Source of the DNA: Acidovorax_G sp046289925
GTDB taxonomy: Bacteria; Pseudomonadota; Gammaproteobacteria; Burkholderiales; Burkholderiaceae_C
DNA length: 28,732 bases
Direction of reading: 5' to 3'
Assembly (NCBI GenBank): GCA_046289925.1
Contig: JBKBUN010000019.1
Location: forward strand, 1-28,732
The notes under the pieces are model-generated. The model made no database searches. It saw only the letters and a program-made list of their open reading frames with translations, and was not told the origin of the DNA. Below, piece after piece: positions 1 through 8,435 of this stretch. Numbering within the stretch: the stretch's first letter is position 1; the number at the start of each line of letters is the position of its first letter. Made by a program: the position numbers and the translations under genes.

Positions 1-2391
1 TGGACCGCTGGCACCGACGCGCTGACGCGGCTGCTCCAGGAGCGCGTGGCCAGCCTGTTCGGGCGCATGTGGCTGCACCTGGGCACCGCGCTGTTGCTGC
101 TGGGCTTCATTCTCACGCTGGTCACACTGGTGGCACGGCAGATTGCCAAGCCGCTGCAGCATCTGGCGCATGTGGCTGACGAAGTGCGCAAGAGCGGCGA
201 CCACCAGTTGCGCGCGCAGTGGAGCAGTCGCGACGAGATCGGCCGCCTGGTGACGGCCTTCAACGACATGTTGGCGCAGCTCGACCGCGAGCGCCTGCTG
301 CAGCAGGAGCTGGCCGCCAGCGCCCGGGCGGCCGAGGCGCAGCGCGAGCTGGTGGGTTCGCTCCCGATCCCGATGGTGGTGACCTCGGTGCCCGAGCACG
401 AGGTGTTGCATTGCAATGCGCCCGCGCAGCCCTGGCTGGGCGGCTGCACGCGCGATCCGTGGCGCAACGGGCTGGAGCCCGGTGTGCGTGCGCGCTTCTT
501 CCAGCGTCTGGCCGACCATGGCGCGGTCGACGAGTTCGAGGTGCGCTGGAAGGGCGGTGCCGAGCCGTCGTGGGCGGTGCTGTCGGCCCGGCTGCTGGTG
601 TTTCAGGGCCGAGACGCCATGCTCACGGCCTTTACGCCGATCAACGTGCTCAAGGTCATGGAGCAGCGGCTCGAACTGTGGGCCAAGGTGTTCGAGGCCT
701 CGTCCGAGGGCATCATCATCATGACGGCCGAGCACCGCATCCTGAGCGTGAACAAGGCGTTTTGTCGGAGTACGCACTACGACTTCTACGAGGTCATCGG
801 GGAAGACCTGGGCTTTTTGCTGGACAGCGGCGACGACGGCGACCTGCCCGCACAGATCCGCCGCGCCATGGTCGACAAAGAGTCGTGGCAGGGCGAGGTG
901 CGCTTTCGCCGCCGCTCAGGCGATACCTACCCCGCCTGGCTCATGGTGTCGGCTGTGCGCGAGGGCAAGGGGGGCGAGGTCACCAACCACATCGGCATCG
1001 CCTTGGACATTACCGACCGCAAACGCAGCGAAGAGCGCATCCAGTTTCTGGCGCATCACGACATGCTCACCGAGCTGCCCAATCGCTCGCTGTGCATGCA
1101 GCGGCTGTCGCAGGCGCTGCAGCAGGCAGCGGTCACCGGCGAGCGCGTGGCCGTGCTGTTCATTGACCTGGACCGATTCAAGACCATCAACGACACCCTG
1201 GGCCACCACATTGGTGATGGGCTGCTGCGCTCGGTTGCGCAGCGCCTGTCGCAGGCCGTGCGCAGCCGCGATACCGTGAGCCGCCTGGGGGGTGACGAGT
1301 TCGTGGTCATCATGCGCGAGGTGTCGGGCCGCGACGAGGTGCAGCAACTGGTGGGGCGGCGGCTCATTCCGTTGATCCGGCAGACGCACATGGTCGAAGG
1401 GCACGATCTGAACGTGTCGTGCAGCGTGGGCATCGCCGTGTACCCTGACGATGGTGGCGACATCATCGAACTGATGCGCCGCGCAGACGCAGCCATGTAC
1501 GAGGCCAAGAACATGGGCCGCGACATGGCGCTGTTCTATTCGGTCGAAACCGACCAGCGCTTGCAGGCCCGCCAGACCATGGAGCAGCATTTGCGCCGTG
1601 CGCTGGAGCGGGCAGAGCTGACGCTGCACTTCCAGCCCCGCGTGTCGGCGCGCGGCGGGGGGCTCTTGGGCGTCGAGGCGCTGCTGCGCTGGAACAGCGC
1701 GGCGCTCGGTCCGGTGCCGCCGGCCGAGTTCATTCCACTGGCCGAAGAGACCGGGTTGATCCGCACGCTGGGGGCCTGGATGCTGGAGCAAGCCCTGCTC
1801 CAATGGGTCCAGTGGCAGGCCCTGCCGGTGCCTGAAGGCCATGTGGTGCATCCGTTGCACGGCATTGCGGTCTCGGTCAATCTGTCGGCAGCCGAACTGG
1901 CAGACGACGAACTGGTCCCCGCCATCAAGGCCGCGCTGCGCCGCACGCGCGTGCCCGCGCAGCACCTGGAGCTGGAGATCACCGAATCGCATCTCATGGA
2001 CAACGCCCAGGCCGCCCAAAGCCAGCTGGCGGCCCTCAAGGCGCTGGGGCTGCAACTGGCGATTGACGATTTCGGCACGGGCTATTCGAGCCTGGCCTAC
2101 CTCAAGCGTTTTCCCATCGACCGGCTCAAGATCGACAAATCCTTCGTGCACGACATGCTGCACGATCCGGCCGACATGGAGATCACGCGGGCCATCATCG
2201 CGCTGGGCCACACGCTGGGCCTGCGCATCGTGGCCGAAGGCGTCGAAAGCCTGGCCACGGCCCAGGTGCTGGGAGCGCTCAACTGTGAAGAACTGCAGGG
2301 CTACTACTTCAGCCGCCCGCTGCCCGCAGCCGAACTGCAGGCCTGGGCCGAGCAGCACGCACAGCGCGGTGCAGGTGCTGCCCCTGTGTGA
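1..2391 (+). CDS. Membrane-anchored PAS-GGDEF-EAL cyclic-di-GMP turnover protein (5' end outside window)
   Basis: The reading frame is open from the first base, so the N-terminus, probably a periplasmic sensor, is missing. Counting residues from the GTG at 46, a membrane helix lies at about 8-30, a HAMP domain at about 30-85, and two PAS-like domains at about 95-205 and 208-328. A diguanylate cyclase domain follows with GGDEF at residues 415-419 (bases 1288-1302). It is preceded by RSRD five residues upstream, which matches the inhibitory RxxD site. The C-terminal phosphodiesterase domain has EALLRW (from residue 544), ELEITES, DDFGTGYSSL, KIDKSF, AEGVES and QGYYFSRPLP. Both domains keep the signature residues, so either activity could be real; many such proteins use only one. 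The protein would act at the inner membrane on c-di-GMP levels. Its stop codon abuts the stop codon of the next, opposite gene with no spacer. Confidence 0.95.
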   Translation, partial: WTAGTDALTRLLQERVASLFGRMWLHLGTALLLLGFILTLVTLVARQIAKPLQHLAHVADEVRKSGDHQLRAQWSSRDEIGRLVTAFNDMLAQLDRERLLQQELAASARAAEAQRELVGSLPIPMVVTSVPEHEVLHCNAPAQPWLGGCTRDPWRNGLEPGVRARFFQRLADHGAVDEFEVRWKGGAEPSWAVLSARLLVFQGRDAMLTAFTPINVLKVMEQRLELWAKVFEASSEGIIIMTAEHRILSVNKAFCRSTHYDFYEVIGEDLGFLLDSGDDGDLPAQIRRAMVDKESWQGEVRFRRRSGDTYPAWLMVSAVREGKGGEVTNHIGIALDITDRKRSEERIQFLAHHDMLTELPNRSLCMQRLSQALQQAAVTGERVAVLFIDLDRFKTINDTLGHHIGDGLLRSVAQRLSQAVRSRDTVSRLGGDEFVVIMREVSGRDEVQQLVGRRLIPLIRQTHMVEGHDLNVSCSVGIAVYPDDGGDIIELMRRADAAMYEAKNMGRDMALFYSVETDQRLQARQTMEQHLRRALERAELTLHFQPRVSARGGGLLGVEALLRWNSAALGPVPPAEFIPLAEETGLIRTLGAWMLEQALLQWVQWQALPVPEGHVVHPLHGIAVSVNLSAAELADDELVPAIKAALRRTRVPAQHLELEITESHLMDNAQAAQSQLAALKALGLQLAIDDFGTGYSSLAYLKRFPIDRLKIDKSFVHDMLHDPADMEITRAIIALGHTLGLRIVAEGVESLATAQVLGALNCEELQGYYFSRPLPAAELQAWAEQHAQRGAGAAPV

Positions 2392-3645
2392 TCAGCCGGC
2401 GGCCAGAGCCTCGGCGCAGGCCGCGGCGCTGGACCACGCCCACTGAAAGTTGTAGCCGCCCAGCCAGCCGGTCACGTCCACCACCTCGCCAATGAAGTAC
2501 AAGCCCGGCTGGGCCTTGGCCTCCATGGTCTGCGACGACAGCGCGCGCGTGTCCACGCCGCCCAGCGTCACTTCGGCCTTGCGGTAGCCCTCGGTGCCCG
2601 AGGGTACGAGCTGCCAGCGCGAGAGGCTTTCGGCCAGGCGCTGCAGCGCCTTGTCGGCCGCCTCGTTCACCGGGCGCTGCCACTGCGCATCGCGCGCTGC
2701 CCAGGCGTCGGCCAGGCGGTGCGGTATCAGCGTGGCCAGTTCGTTGGCAATGCGCTTGCGCGAGTGTTGCTTGGCTTCGAGAAGGCGCGCGCCCAGGTCC
2801 ACACCCGGTGCCAGGTCGATCTGCAGCGGCTTGCCCTCGCGCCAGTAGCTCGAAATCTGCAGCACCGCAGGGCCTGACAGTCCCCGGTGCGTGAACAGCA
2901 GGTCTTCCACAAAACGGGTGCGTTGCTTGCCTTGGCCGGTCGATATGTCCACCGGCAACGCCAGCCCCGCCAAGCTCGCGTAGGGCGCCCAGGCCTCAAG
3001 GTCGAAGGTGAGCGGCACGAGCCCTGGCCGTGGCGTGACCACCGGCAGCCCAAACTGCCGCGCGATGCGGTAGCCTAGGTCGGTCGCCCCAATCTTGGGT
3101 ATGGACAGGCCGCCTGTGGCCACCACCAGGCTGCGCGCCAGCACCGGGCCTCGGTTGCTCTCAATGTGATAGCTGCTCGTGCTTGATTCTGCTGGCTCAG
3201 AGGCCAAAAATCGGATGGATTCGATCCGGCAAGGTTGCCAGCGCGTCACGCCACCGCGCGCGCATTCGGCCAGCAGCATCTGGATGATGTCTTCGGCCGA
3301 GCGGTCGGCAAACAGCTGGCCCTTGTGCTTTTCATGAAAACCAATGCCGTGCGACTGCACCAGCGCCACGAAGTCGGCCGGTGTGTAGCGCGACAGGGCC
3401 GAGCGGCAGAAGTGCGGGTTCTCGCCCACGAAGTGGCGCTGCGGTGCGCGCACGTCCAGGTCGCGGTTGGTGAAATTGCAGCGCCCGCCGCCCGAGATGC
3501 GGATCTTCTCGGCCACCTTCTCGGCGTGGTCGATCAGCAGCACCTTGAGGCCGCGCTGTCCGGCGCGCGCCGCGCAGAACAGGCCGGCGGCGCCCGCGCC
3601 CAGGATCACGGCATCGAACAGGTGGGGGGGAGCAGCAGCGGTCAT
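2392..3645 (-). CDS. HI0933/YhiN-family FAD-dependent oxidoreductase
   Basis: This is a 417-residue flavoprotein of the BaiN/HI0933 family, often annotated as aminoacetone oxidase family or NAD(P)/FAD-dependent oxidoreductase. The physiological substrate is not established for most members. The N-terminus has the dinucleotide-binding fold VILGAGAAGLFCA (residues 13-25), followed by the family signature ISGGGRCNFTNRD (residues 50-62). VVATGGLSIPKIGATDLG lies in the middle and GGYNFQWAWSSA near the end, as expected for this family. The ATG at 3645 gives the usual N-terminus directly before the FAD motif. Residues 146-161 form an unusual serine-rich stretch produced by a short interspersed repeat inserted in frame (see 3170-3206). 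The gene is transcribed towards the GGDEF-EAL gene, and their stop codons are adjacent. Confidence 0.92.
   Translation of the reverse strand: MTAAAPPHLFDAVILGAGAAGLFCAARAGQRGLKVLLIDHAEKVAEKIRISGGGRCNFTNRDLDVRAPQRHFVGENPHFCRSALSRYTPADFVALVQSHGIGFHEKHKGQLFADRSAEDIIQMLLAECARGGVTRWQPCRIESIRFLASEPAESSTSSYHIESNRGPVLARSLVVATGGLSIPKIGATDLGYRIARQFGLPVVTPRPGLVPLTFDLEAWAPYASLAGLALPVDISTGQGKQRTRFVEDLLFTHRGLSGPAVLQISSYWREGKPLQIDLAPGVDLGARLLEAKQHSRKRIANELATLIPHRLADAWAARDAQWQRPVNEAADKALQRLAESLSRWQLVPSGTEGYRKAEVTLGGVDTRALSSQTMEAKAQPGLYFIGEVVDVTGWLGGYNFQWAWSSAAACAEALAAG
3170..3206 (+). repeat. Short interspersed repeat, copy 1 (inside the flavoprotein gene)
   Basis: A 37-base unit starts TAGCTGCTCGTGCTTGATT and ends GAGGCCA. 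It matches the unit at 8748-8784 in length, in 18 of its first 19 bases and in its last seven. The middle part differs. Here it lies within coding sequence without breaking the frame and adds about a dozen residues to the flavoprotein. Similar elements are, from memory, common between genes in Comamonadaceae genomes. Confidence 0.65.
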
Positions 3646-3694
3646 GGGCGGTGTGGCAACAGCAAAAAGGGGCGCGGGCCGACGGGCTCGGCGG

Positions 3695-4042
3695 TGCCCG
3701 ATTGTCCATGCACTGTGTTCAGCGCAAGGTGCGCGGCCACTACACCCTCGGCCCCATCCTCAAGCTGCTCGACCATGGCCCATGCCTGCGCCGCGCGCAA
3801 TGCGGGCCGCGACGTGGTCACGCGCAGCGTGGACCAGGTCCTGTTTGGGCGGCCCATCCATGTGGGCGAACTCGTCAGCTTTCTGGCCAGCGGCAACCAC
3901 ACGGGCACATTGTCGATGGAGATCGGCGTGAAGGTCGTGGCCGGGGGCATCTGTATGCGGGTGGTGCGGTGATGGCTGCACACGCTCCCCTCGCTTGCTG
4001 CAATGACCGCTCCCCTGGCCCGGGCTGAACACAGCGACGATA
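3695..4042 (+). pseudogene. Decayed acyl-CoA thioesterase (hotdog fold) gene
   Basis: Pieces of a betaproteobacterial acyl-CoA thioesterase can be read in order but in different frames. The first piece is GPILKLLD at about 3751-3774. Beginning with the ATG at 3775, and shifted in frame, comes MAHACAARNAGRDVV, then SVDQVLFGRPIHVGELVSF, then SMEIGVKVVAGG, ending at a TGA at 3970-3972. Beyond that stop, HTLPSLAAMTA resembles the family's RHTNSCFFTMVA segment. Intact relatives read through ILKLLDEVAYACASRYAGR, so about two bases are missing at 3773. The N-terminal MTPDMANFSG part is also scrambled. The family hydrolyses acyl-CoA thioesters in the cytoplasm; this copy cannot make a full protein. 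The family call is from remembered sequence patterns, and the exact boundaries are approximate. Confidence 0.72.
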
Positions 4043-4080
4043 CCGACACGTCCCGCCATGCGGATGTGTGACGGCTTCTC

Positions 4081-5428
4081 TCAGGGGGCCAGCGCAGAGC
4101 GTACCGCACCCTCCAGCGTGGCCGGGTAGGGGCCATCGACATAGTCGCCGCAGGCCCTCAGGCCTGGCAGTATCTGCCGGGGCGGACGTGCAAGGGCGGG
4201 CGTGCAGGCAAAGGTGGCGCGCTTTTCCACAATCGTCTGCACGACCTGTGGGCGGTTCACGCCGAACGCGCTCAGCGCACGCCGCGCCTGGGCCAGCACC
4301 TGGGTCTCCAACTGGCCACGGTCTGTGTTGCTGGCGCTGATGACAAAGGCCAGCAGTCCGGCCGGACCATCGAGCTGGCCCCGGTCAAACGCAAAGTGCG
4401 CGGGCTCGTGCCTGCTGTGCCGCAAGGACAGCATGGGCAGCGGCAAGCGCACGCCAGGTTCCCACAGATACACGGTGGTGATGGCTTCAAAGCGCAGCGC
4501 GTTTGCGCGGGCGCACCAGTGGGCAGCCGTTTGCAGATCGCCTGCGCCCAGCCCGCTGGCCCCGGCCACGAGGCGTGACGTTTCCCACGACGGACAGGCC
4601 AGGACCACGGTGTCGTAGCTGGGCGCGGCGGCGTCGGTTTCGCCTTCGACGCCCAGCAGGCTCCAGGCGCCTGAGGGCCGCTGTGCCAGGCCTTGCACGC
4701 GTCGGCCAAGATGCACGGTGCAGCCCCGGGCGCGCAGCCAGTCGGCCGCTGCTTCAGGCCAAAGCCGACCCAGATCGGTGCGGGGCAGCAGCAGGTGGGA
4801 GCCGCCGCGGCCGGCAAACAGGCTGTCTTGCAGCACCCGCAGGAACACGGCTGCGCTCGCTTCGGCCGCAGGGGTGTTCAGGGCCGACACGCAGAGCGGG
4901 TCGATGAATTCATCGATCAGGCGGCGTGGCAGGCGCTGGCACAGCTGGCGCACCGTCATCTCGGGCGCACAGCGAAAGCCTTGTAGGCGCCAGCGCGCCG
5001 CGGTCTGCAACAGGGCCAGTCGTTCGCCCCACGTCCAGCCGCGCGCCTGCGCAATGCCAACCAGCGCGTCCCAGGGGGGGGGGCAGGTCGGGCATGCGCA
5101 GGCCGCTGCGGTCGGGGTATTGGAGCGCCAGCGGCATGCGCAGCAGCAGCCGTTCTGGTGCCAGGCCCACGGCGCGCATCAGGGCCAGACAGTCGCGATA
5201 GGCGCCGACCAGGATGTGCTGGCCGTTGTCGAGCATCACGGCACGACCGTCGGGCAGGCGCGCCGGAACGCTCCGCGCGCGCCCCCCAAGGGTGCGTGCC
5301 GCCTCGTACACCGTGACCTGCGCACCTTTGCCGTGCCAGTGCATGGCTGCAGCCATGCCAGCCCATCCTCCGCCCACGATGGCGACGCGCGGCACCGTTG
5401 CGCCGCAAGTGCTGGAAGCGCTGTGCAT
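4081..5428 (-). pseudogene. hpnE: hpnE, hydroxysqualene dehydroxylase, frameshifted in a G10 run
   Basis: HpnE is an FAD-dependent amine-oxidase-like enzyme that reduces hydroxysqualene to squalene, the last step of the HpnCDE route. The first part (5428 down to about 5084) has the FAD motif VAIVGGGWAGMAAAMHWHG and the following TLGGRARS, up to LRMPDLPPP. The reading then leaves frame in a run of ten G at 5074-5083 (ten C in the sense strand). Removing one base restores PPPWDALVGIAQARGW and joins the second part, which continues through WRLQGFRC and IDPLCVSALNTP to the C-terminal CGDYVDGPYPATLEGAVRS. Corrected, the product would be 448 residues, normal for the family. The start codon lies two bases after the hpnD stop. 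The extra base may be a sequencing error, a true mutation or a slippage site; the sequence alone cannot decide. Confidence 0.85.
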
Positions 5429-5430
5429 CG

Positions 5431-6273
5431 TCAGGACATGCGGCCCAGGGCCTGCACCTTCCAGGCCAGCCAGAACTTGCGCAGCGGCGTGAGACGGATG
5501 CGCTGGTGCAGCACCTGGAAGTTCTCGTGCTCGATTTCGCGCAGCAGCGTGCGGTAGATGTTGGCCATCATCAGCCCCGGCTTTTGTGTGCGACGGTCAG
5601 CGTCGGGCAGCATGCGCAGGGCCTCGTCGTAGAGGCGGTGCGCGCGCTCGGCCTGAAAGCGCATGAGTGCGGTGAATCGCTCCGAGTACTGGCGCTTGAG
5701 GATCTCGTGCGCCTTCACATCGAACTGCTGCAACTCGTTGACAGGCAGGTAAATGCGGCCCCGCATGGCGTCTTCACCCACGTCGCGAATGATGTTGGTG
5801 AGCTGGAAGGCCAGGCCCAGCGTGTGGGCGTAGGCGGTGGTGCGCTCGTCGGTCTGGCCGAAGATGCGTGCGGCCACTTCGCCCACCACCCCGGCCACCA
5901 AATGGCAGTAGCGCTGCAGGCCGGGAAAGTCGAGATAGCGCGTCTGCTCCAGATCCATCTGGCATCCCTCGATCACGGCGTGCAGGTGGCGGGGTTCGAT
6001 TCCGTAGGCCGCCGTGTGCGGTATCAGTGCCCGCATGACCGGGTGGCTGCCCTGGCCGGCGAAGGCGCGCTGCACCTCGCCCTGCCACCAGGCGAGCTTG
6101 GTGCGGGCCACACCGGGGTCGGATACCTCGTCGACCACGTCGTCGACCTCGCGGCAAAACGCATAGAAGGCGGTGATGGCCGCACGGCGCGGCGCGGGCA
6201 GAAACAAGAACGCGTAATAGAAACTGCTGCCCGAGGCGACGGCTTTGTGCTGGACATACTGCTCAGGGGTCAT
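5431..6273 (-). CDS. hpnD: HpnD, presqualene diphosphate synthase
   Basis: This 280-residue protein is of the trans-isoprenyl diphosphate synthase (squalene/phytoene synthase) class. It joins two farnesyl diphosphates into presqualene diphosphate, which HpnC and HpnE turn into squalene for hopanoids. The two aspartate-rich metal-binding motifs are visible: FCREVDDVVDEVSD near residue 40 and TNIIRDVGEDAMRGRIYLP in the second half. The N-terminal MTPEQYVQHKAVASGSSFYY is typical of HpnD, as is the C-terminal segment ending in FWLAWKVQALGRMS. It is separated by only two bases from hpnE, so the two genes are almost surely one transcript. Upstream lies a long palindrome (6319-6487), which probably separates it from the TRAP/sdaA genes. 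Confidence 0.93.
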   Translation of the reverse strand: MTPEQYVQHKAVASGSSFYYAFLFLPAPRRAAITAFYAFCREVDDVVDEVSDPGVARTKLAWWQGEVQRAFAGQGSHPVMRALIPHTAAYGIEPRHLHAVIEGCQMDLEQTRYLDFPGLQRYCHLVAGVVGEVAARIFGQTDERTTAYAHTLGLAFQLTNIIRDVGEDAMRGRIYLPVNELQQFDVKAHEILKRQYSERFTALMRFQAERAHRLYDEALRMLPDADRRTQKPGLMMANIYRTLLREIEHENFQVLHQRIRLTPLRKFWLAWKVQALGRMS

Positions 6274-6318
6274 GGCGCGGATTGTCCCATGTGCCCCAGG
6301 CGCAGCAGCCCGGGGGGA

Positions 6319-6487
6319 CTAGGAGCCTGTCGGACTTGGGGCGTCGAAAGCGAACATGAGCCCCAGCAAGGACCGTTTTCGCCGTGTTTGCAGCCCCATA
6401 GCGGGGCTATGGGGCCAAAAGACGGTGAAAAATGGACCGCTGCGGCCCATTTGCAGCCGACGATTCCCAAGTCCGACAGGCTCCTAG
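6319..6487. repeat. 169-bp long palindrome (MITE-like element or large hairpin)
   Basis: The outer 22 bases (6319-6340, beginning CTAGGAGCCTGTCGGACTTG) are the exact reverse complement of 6466-6487. At the centre, GCCCCATAGC and GCTATGGGGC form a perfect 10-bp stem with a GGG loop. Most of the sequence between also pairs with interruptions, for example GGACCGTTTTCGCCGT against ACGGTGAAAAATGGACC. The whole element therefore folds back on itself. No clear target-site duplication or coding potential was seen. It could be a miniature transposable element, a large bidirectional terminator, or both. It fills the gap between the hpnD start and the TRAP fragment stop. Confidence 0.8.
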
Positions 6488-6489
6488 GT

Positions 6490-7038
6490 CTACTCGGCCG
6501 GCGTCGGGGTATCGTCCGCCGGCACTTGCGACATCTCGCGCATCAGGCGGTCGACCTCGTCGGCGTCCATGCTGCTCTGGGGCAGCAGCACGGGGGCCGA
6601 GCGCAGCCAGTGTGTGGTCTGCGGAAACGCCATCACCACCGCTGCCACCAGCAGCACGCAGGCCAGGTAGGGCACCAGCGGGCGCACCAGCGCCGCCATG
6701 GGCAGCGTGGGTGCCACCTGGGCCCTCGAGAGTACCAGCGCATAGCCCAGCGGCGGCAGCAGGAAGCCTGCCTGCAGCACCAGCAGCGTGAGCGCGGCCA
6801 CCCAGGCCGCGTCGCCAACCAAGCCCAGCAGCGGCGGCATGACCATGGGCACCACGAGGAAGATCCACTCGAATGCGTCGAGCATGAAGGCGCAGATCAG
6901 CAGCACCGACAGCACGAGTAGCATGGCCAGGGCCGGGTGGTCCTGCAACGAACGCATCCAGCCGGCCACGAGCGCATCGGTCGCAGGCGCAGACAGAGCT
7001 GGGTTGTGCATGGGAAGAGAGGATGTGCGGTTCAGCAT
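6490..7038 (-). CDS. Orphan C-terminal fragment of a TRAP transporter large permease (DctM-like)
   Basis: The 182-residue product is hydrophobic, with about four membrane helices. The segment FMLDAFEWIFLVVPMVMPPL, then GDAAWVAALTLLVLQ and FLLPPLGYALVLSR, resembles the last third of DctM-type large permeases, in which an acid/aromatic-rich helix is followed by TPP- or LPP-type motifs. The rest of the permease, the small subunit and the solute-binding protein are absent here, so this is probably a remnant rather than a working transporter. The last 25 residues are acidic. Its ATG (7036-7038) sits one base before the sdaA stop codon (ATGCTGA), so translation may be coupled to sdaA. An in-frame ATG at 7011 is an alternative start; neither has a good ribosome-binding site. 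Whether the protein is made or useful is unclear. Confidence 0.55.
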   Translation of the reverse strand: MLNRTSSLPMHNPALSAPATDALVAGWMRSLQDHPALAMLLVLSVLLICAFMLDAFEWIFLVVPMVMPPLLGLVGDAAWVAALTLLVLQAGFLLPPLGYALVLSRAQVAPTLPMAALVRPLVPYLACVLLVAAVVMAFPQTTHWLRSAPVLLPQSSMDADEVDRLMREMSQVPADDTPTPAE

Positions 7039-8435
7039 TCGACCACGTTGACCGCCAGGCCACCGCGCGAGGTTTCCTTGTACTTGACTTTCATGTCCGC
7101 GCCGGTCTGCATCATGGTCTTGATCACCTTGTCGAGCGAAACCACGTGCGTGCCGTTGCCGCGCAGCGCTATGCGGGCGGCGTTGATGGCCTTGATCGCG
7201 CCCATGGCATTGCGCTCGATGCACGGGATCTGCACCAGTCCACCCACGGGGTCGCAGGTCATGCCCAGGTTGTGTTCCATGCCGATTTCGGCAGCATTTT
7301 CGACCTGGGCCGGGGTGCCGCCCAGCACGGCGGCGAGTGCGCCGGCCGCCATCGAGCAGGCCACGCCCACCTCGCCCTGGCAGCCCACCTCGGCACCCGA
7401 AAGCGAGGCGTTTTCCTTGTAGATCAGCCCAATCGCTGCGGCCGTGAGCAAAAAGTCCACGATACCATCGTCGTGCGCACCCGGCACAAAGCGCACGTAG
7501 TAGTGCAGCACGGCAGGCACCACCCCGGCAGCGCCATTGGTGGGCGCAGTCACCACGCGGCCGCCGGCGGCGTTTTCCTCGTTCACGGCCATGGCATACA
7601 GATTCACCCAGTCGAGCATGGACAGCGGGTCGCGCAGGCTGGCTTCGGGCTGGCTCGACAGTTTGTGGTGCAGTTCGGCTGCGCGGCGGCGTACGTGCAG
7701 CGGGCCGGGCAGCTCGCCGGTGATGGCGCAGCCGCGGCGCACGGCCGCAGCCATGGTGTCCCACACCTGTAGCAGGCGGCGGCGCACTTCGGCCGGAGCG
7801 AGCCAGTGCGCTTCGTTGGCGGCCATGACCTGCGCCACGCTCAGGCCATGGGTGCGGCACTGCTCCAGGAGTTCGGCTCCGGTGCGAAACGGGTAGGGCC
7901 GCCCCTGGCCATGACCAGCCGTGGCCGGGTCTGCCACCTGTGGCCGGGAGAACACCCGCTCGCCACGCTCGTCCACCACAAAGCCGCCGCCCACCGAGTA
8001 GTACGTGGCGCAGGCCAGCACCTGGCCTGCGGTGTCGGTGGCTGTGAAGCTCAGGCCGTTGGGGTGAAAGGGCAGCGTTTTGCGCCGAAACAGCAGGTGC
8101 TCACGCGGTACGAAGCGCACGGCGTGCGTGCCGAGCAGTTGCAACTGGCCGCTGCTGTGCAAGGCGTGCAGCAGCGGGTCGATGGCGTCCGGATCCAGCG
8201 TGTCGGGCTCCAGGCCCGACAGGCCCAGCAGCACGGCCCGGTCGGTGCCGTGCCCGATGCCCGTGGCCGAGAGCGAGCCGAACAGCTCTACGGTGATGCT
8301 GTGCACGCTGGCCAGGCCGCCAGGGCTGGCGGTCAGTTGATTGGCAAAGTGCCGCGCCGCGATCATGGGGCCCACTGTGTGTGAGCTTGATGGGCCAATG
8401 CCGATCTTGAAGAGGTCGAAAACGCTGACGGTCAT
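7032..8435 (-). CDS. sdaA: L-serine ammonia-lyase (L-serine dehydratase), iron-sulfur type
   Basis: This enzyme deaminates L-serine to pyruvate and ammonia in the cytoplasm using a [4Fe-4S] cluster rather than PLP. The 467-residue chain is the single-polypeptide form (beta plus alpha domains). It starts MTVSVFDLFKIGIGPSSSHT, the classical N-terminus, which is why the ATG at 8435 is chosen over a longer in-frame extension to 8504. The cluster cysteines are visible at about 352 (VGCQGEVG), 394 (GMTCDPVGG) and 405 (QIPCIERN), spaced as in Escherichia coli SdaA (343, 385, 396). Other landmarks are AVNEENAAGGRVVTAPTNGA and YKENASLSGAEVG. The gene lies between hpnC and hpnD on the same strand but has no obvious metabolic link to hopanoids. 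A 428-base gap precedes it, so it likely has its own promoter. Confidence 0.96.
   Translation of the reverse strand: MTVSVFDLFKIGIGPSSSHTVGPMIAARHFANQLTASPGGLASVHSITVELFGSLSATGIGHGTDRAVLLGLSGLEPDTLDPDAIDPLLHALHSSGQLQLLGTHAVRFVPREHLLFRRKTLPFHPNGLSFTATDTAGQVLACATYYSVGGGFVVDERGERVFSRPQVADPATAGHGQGRPYPFRTGAELLEQCRTHGLSVAQVMAANEAHWLAPAEVRRRLLQVWDTMAAAVRRGCAITGELPGPLHVRRRAAELHHKLSSQPEASLRDPLSMLDWVNLYAMAVNEENAAGGRVVTAPTNGAAGVVPAVLHYYVRFVPGAHDDGIVDFLLTAAAIGLIYKENASLSGAEVGCQGEVGVACSMAAGALAAVLGGTPAQVENAAEIGMEHNLGMTCDPVGGLVQIPCIERNAMGAIKAINAARIALRGNGTHVVSLDKVIKTMMQTGADMKVKYKETSRGGLAVNVVEC

Noticed and set aside
916..2358. 480-residue open frame on the minus strand
   Set aside because: It is the complement of the GGDEF-EAL gene; the plus-strand product has all family motifs and the reverse product has none.
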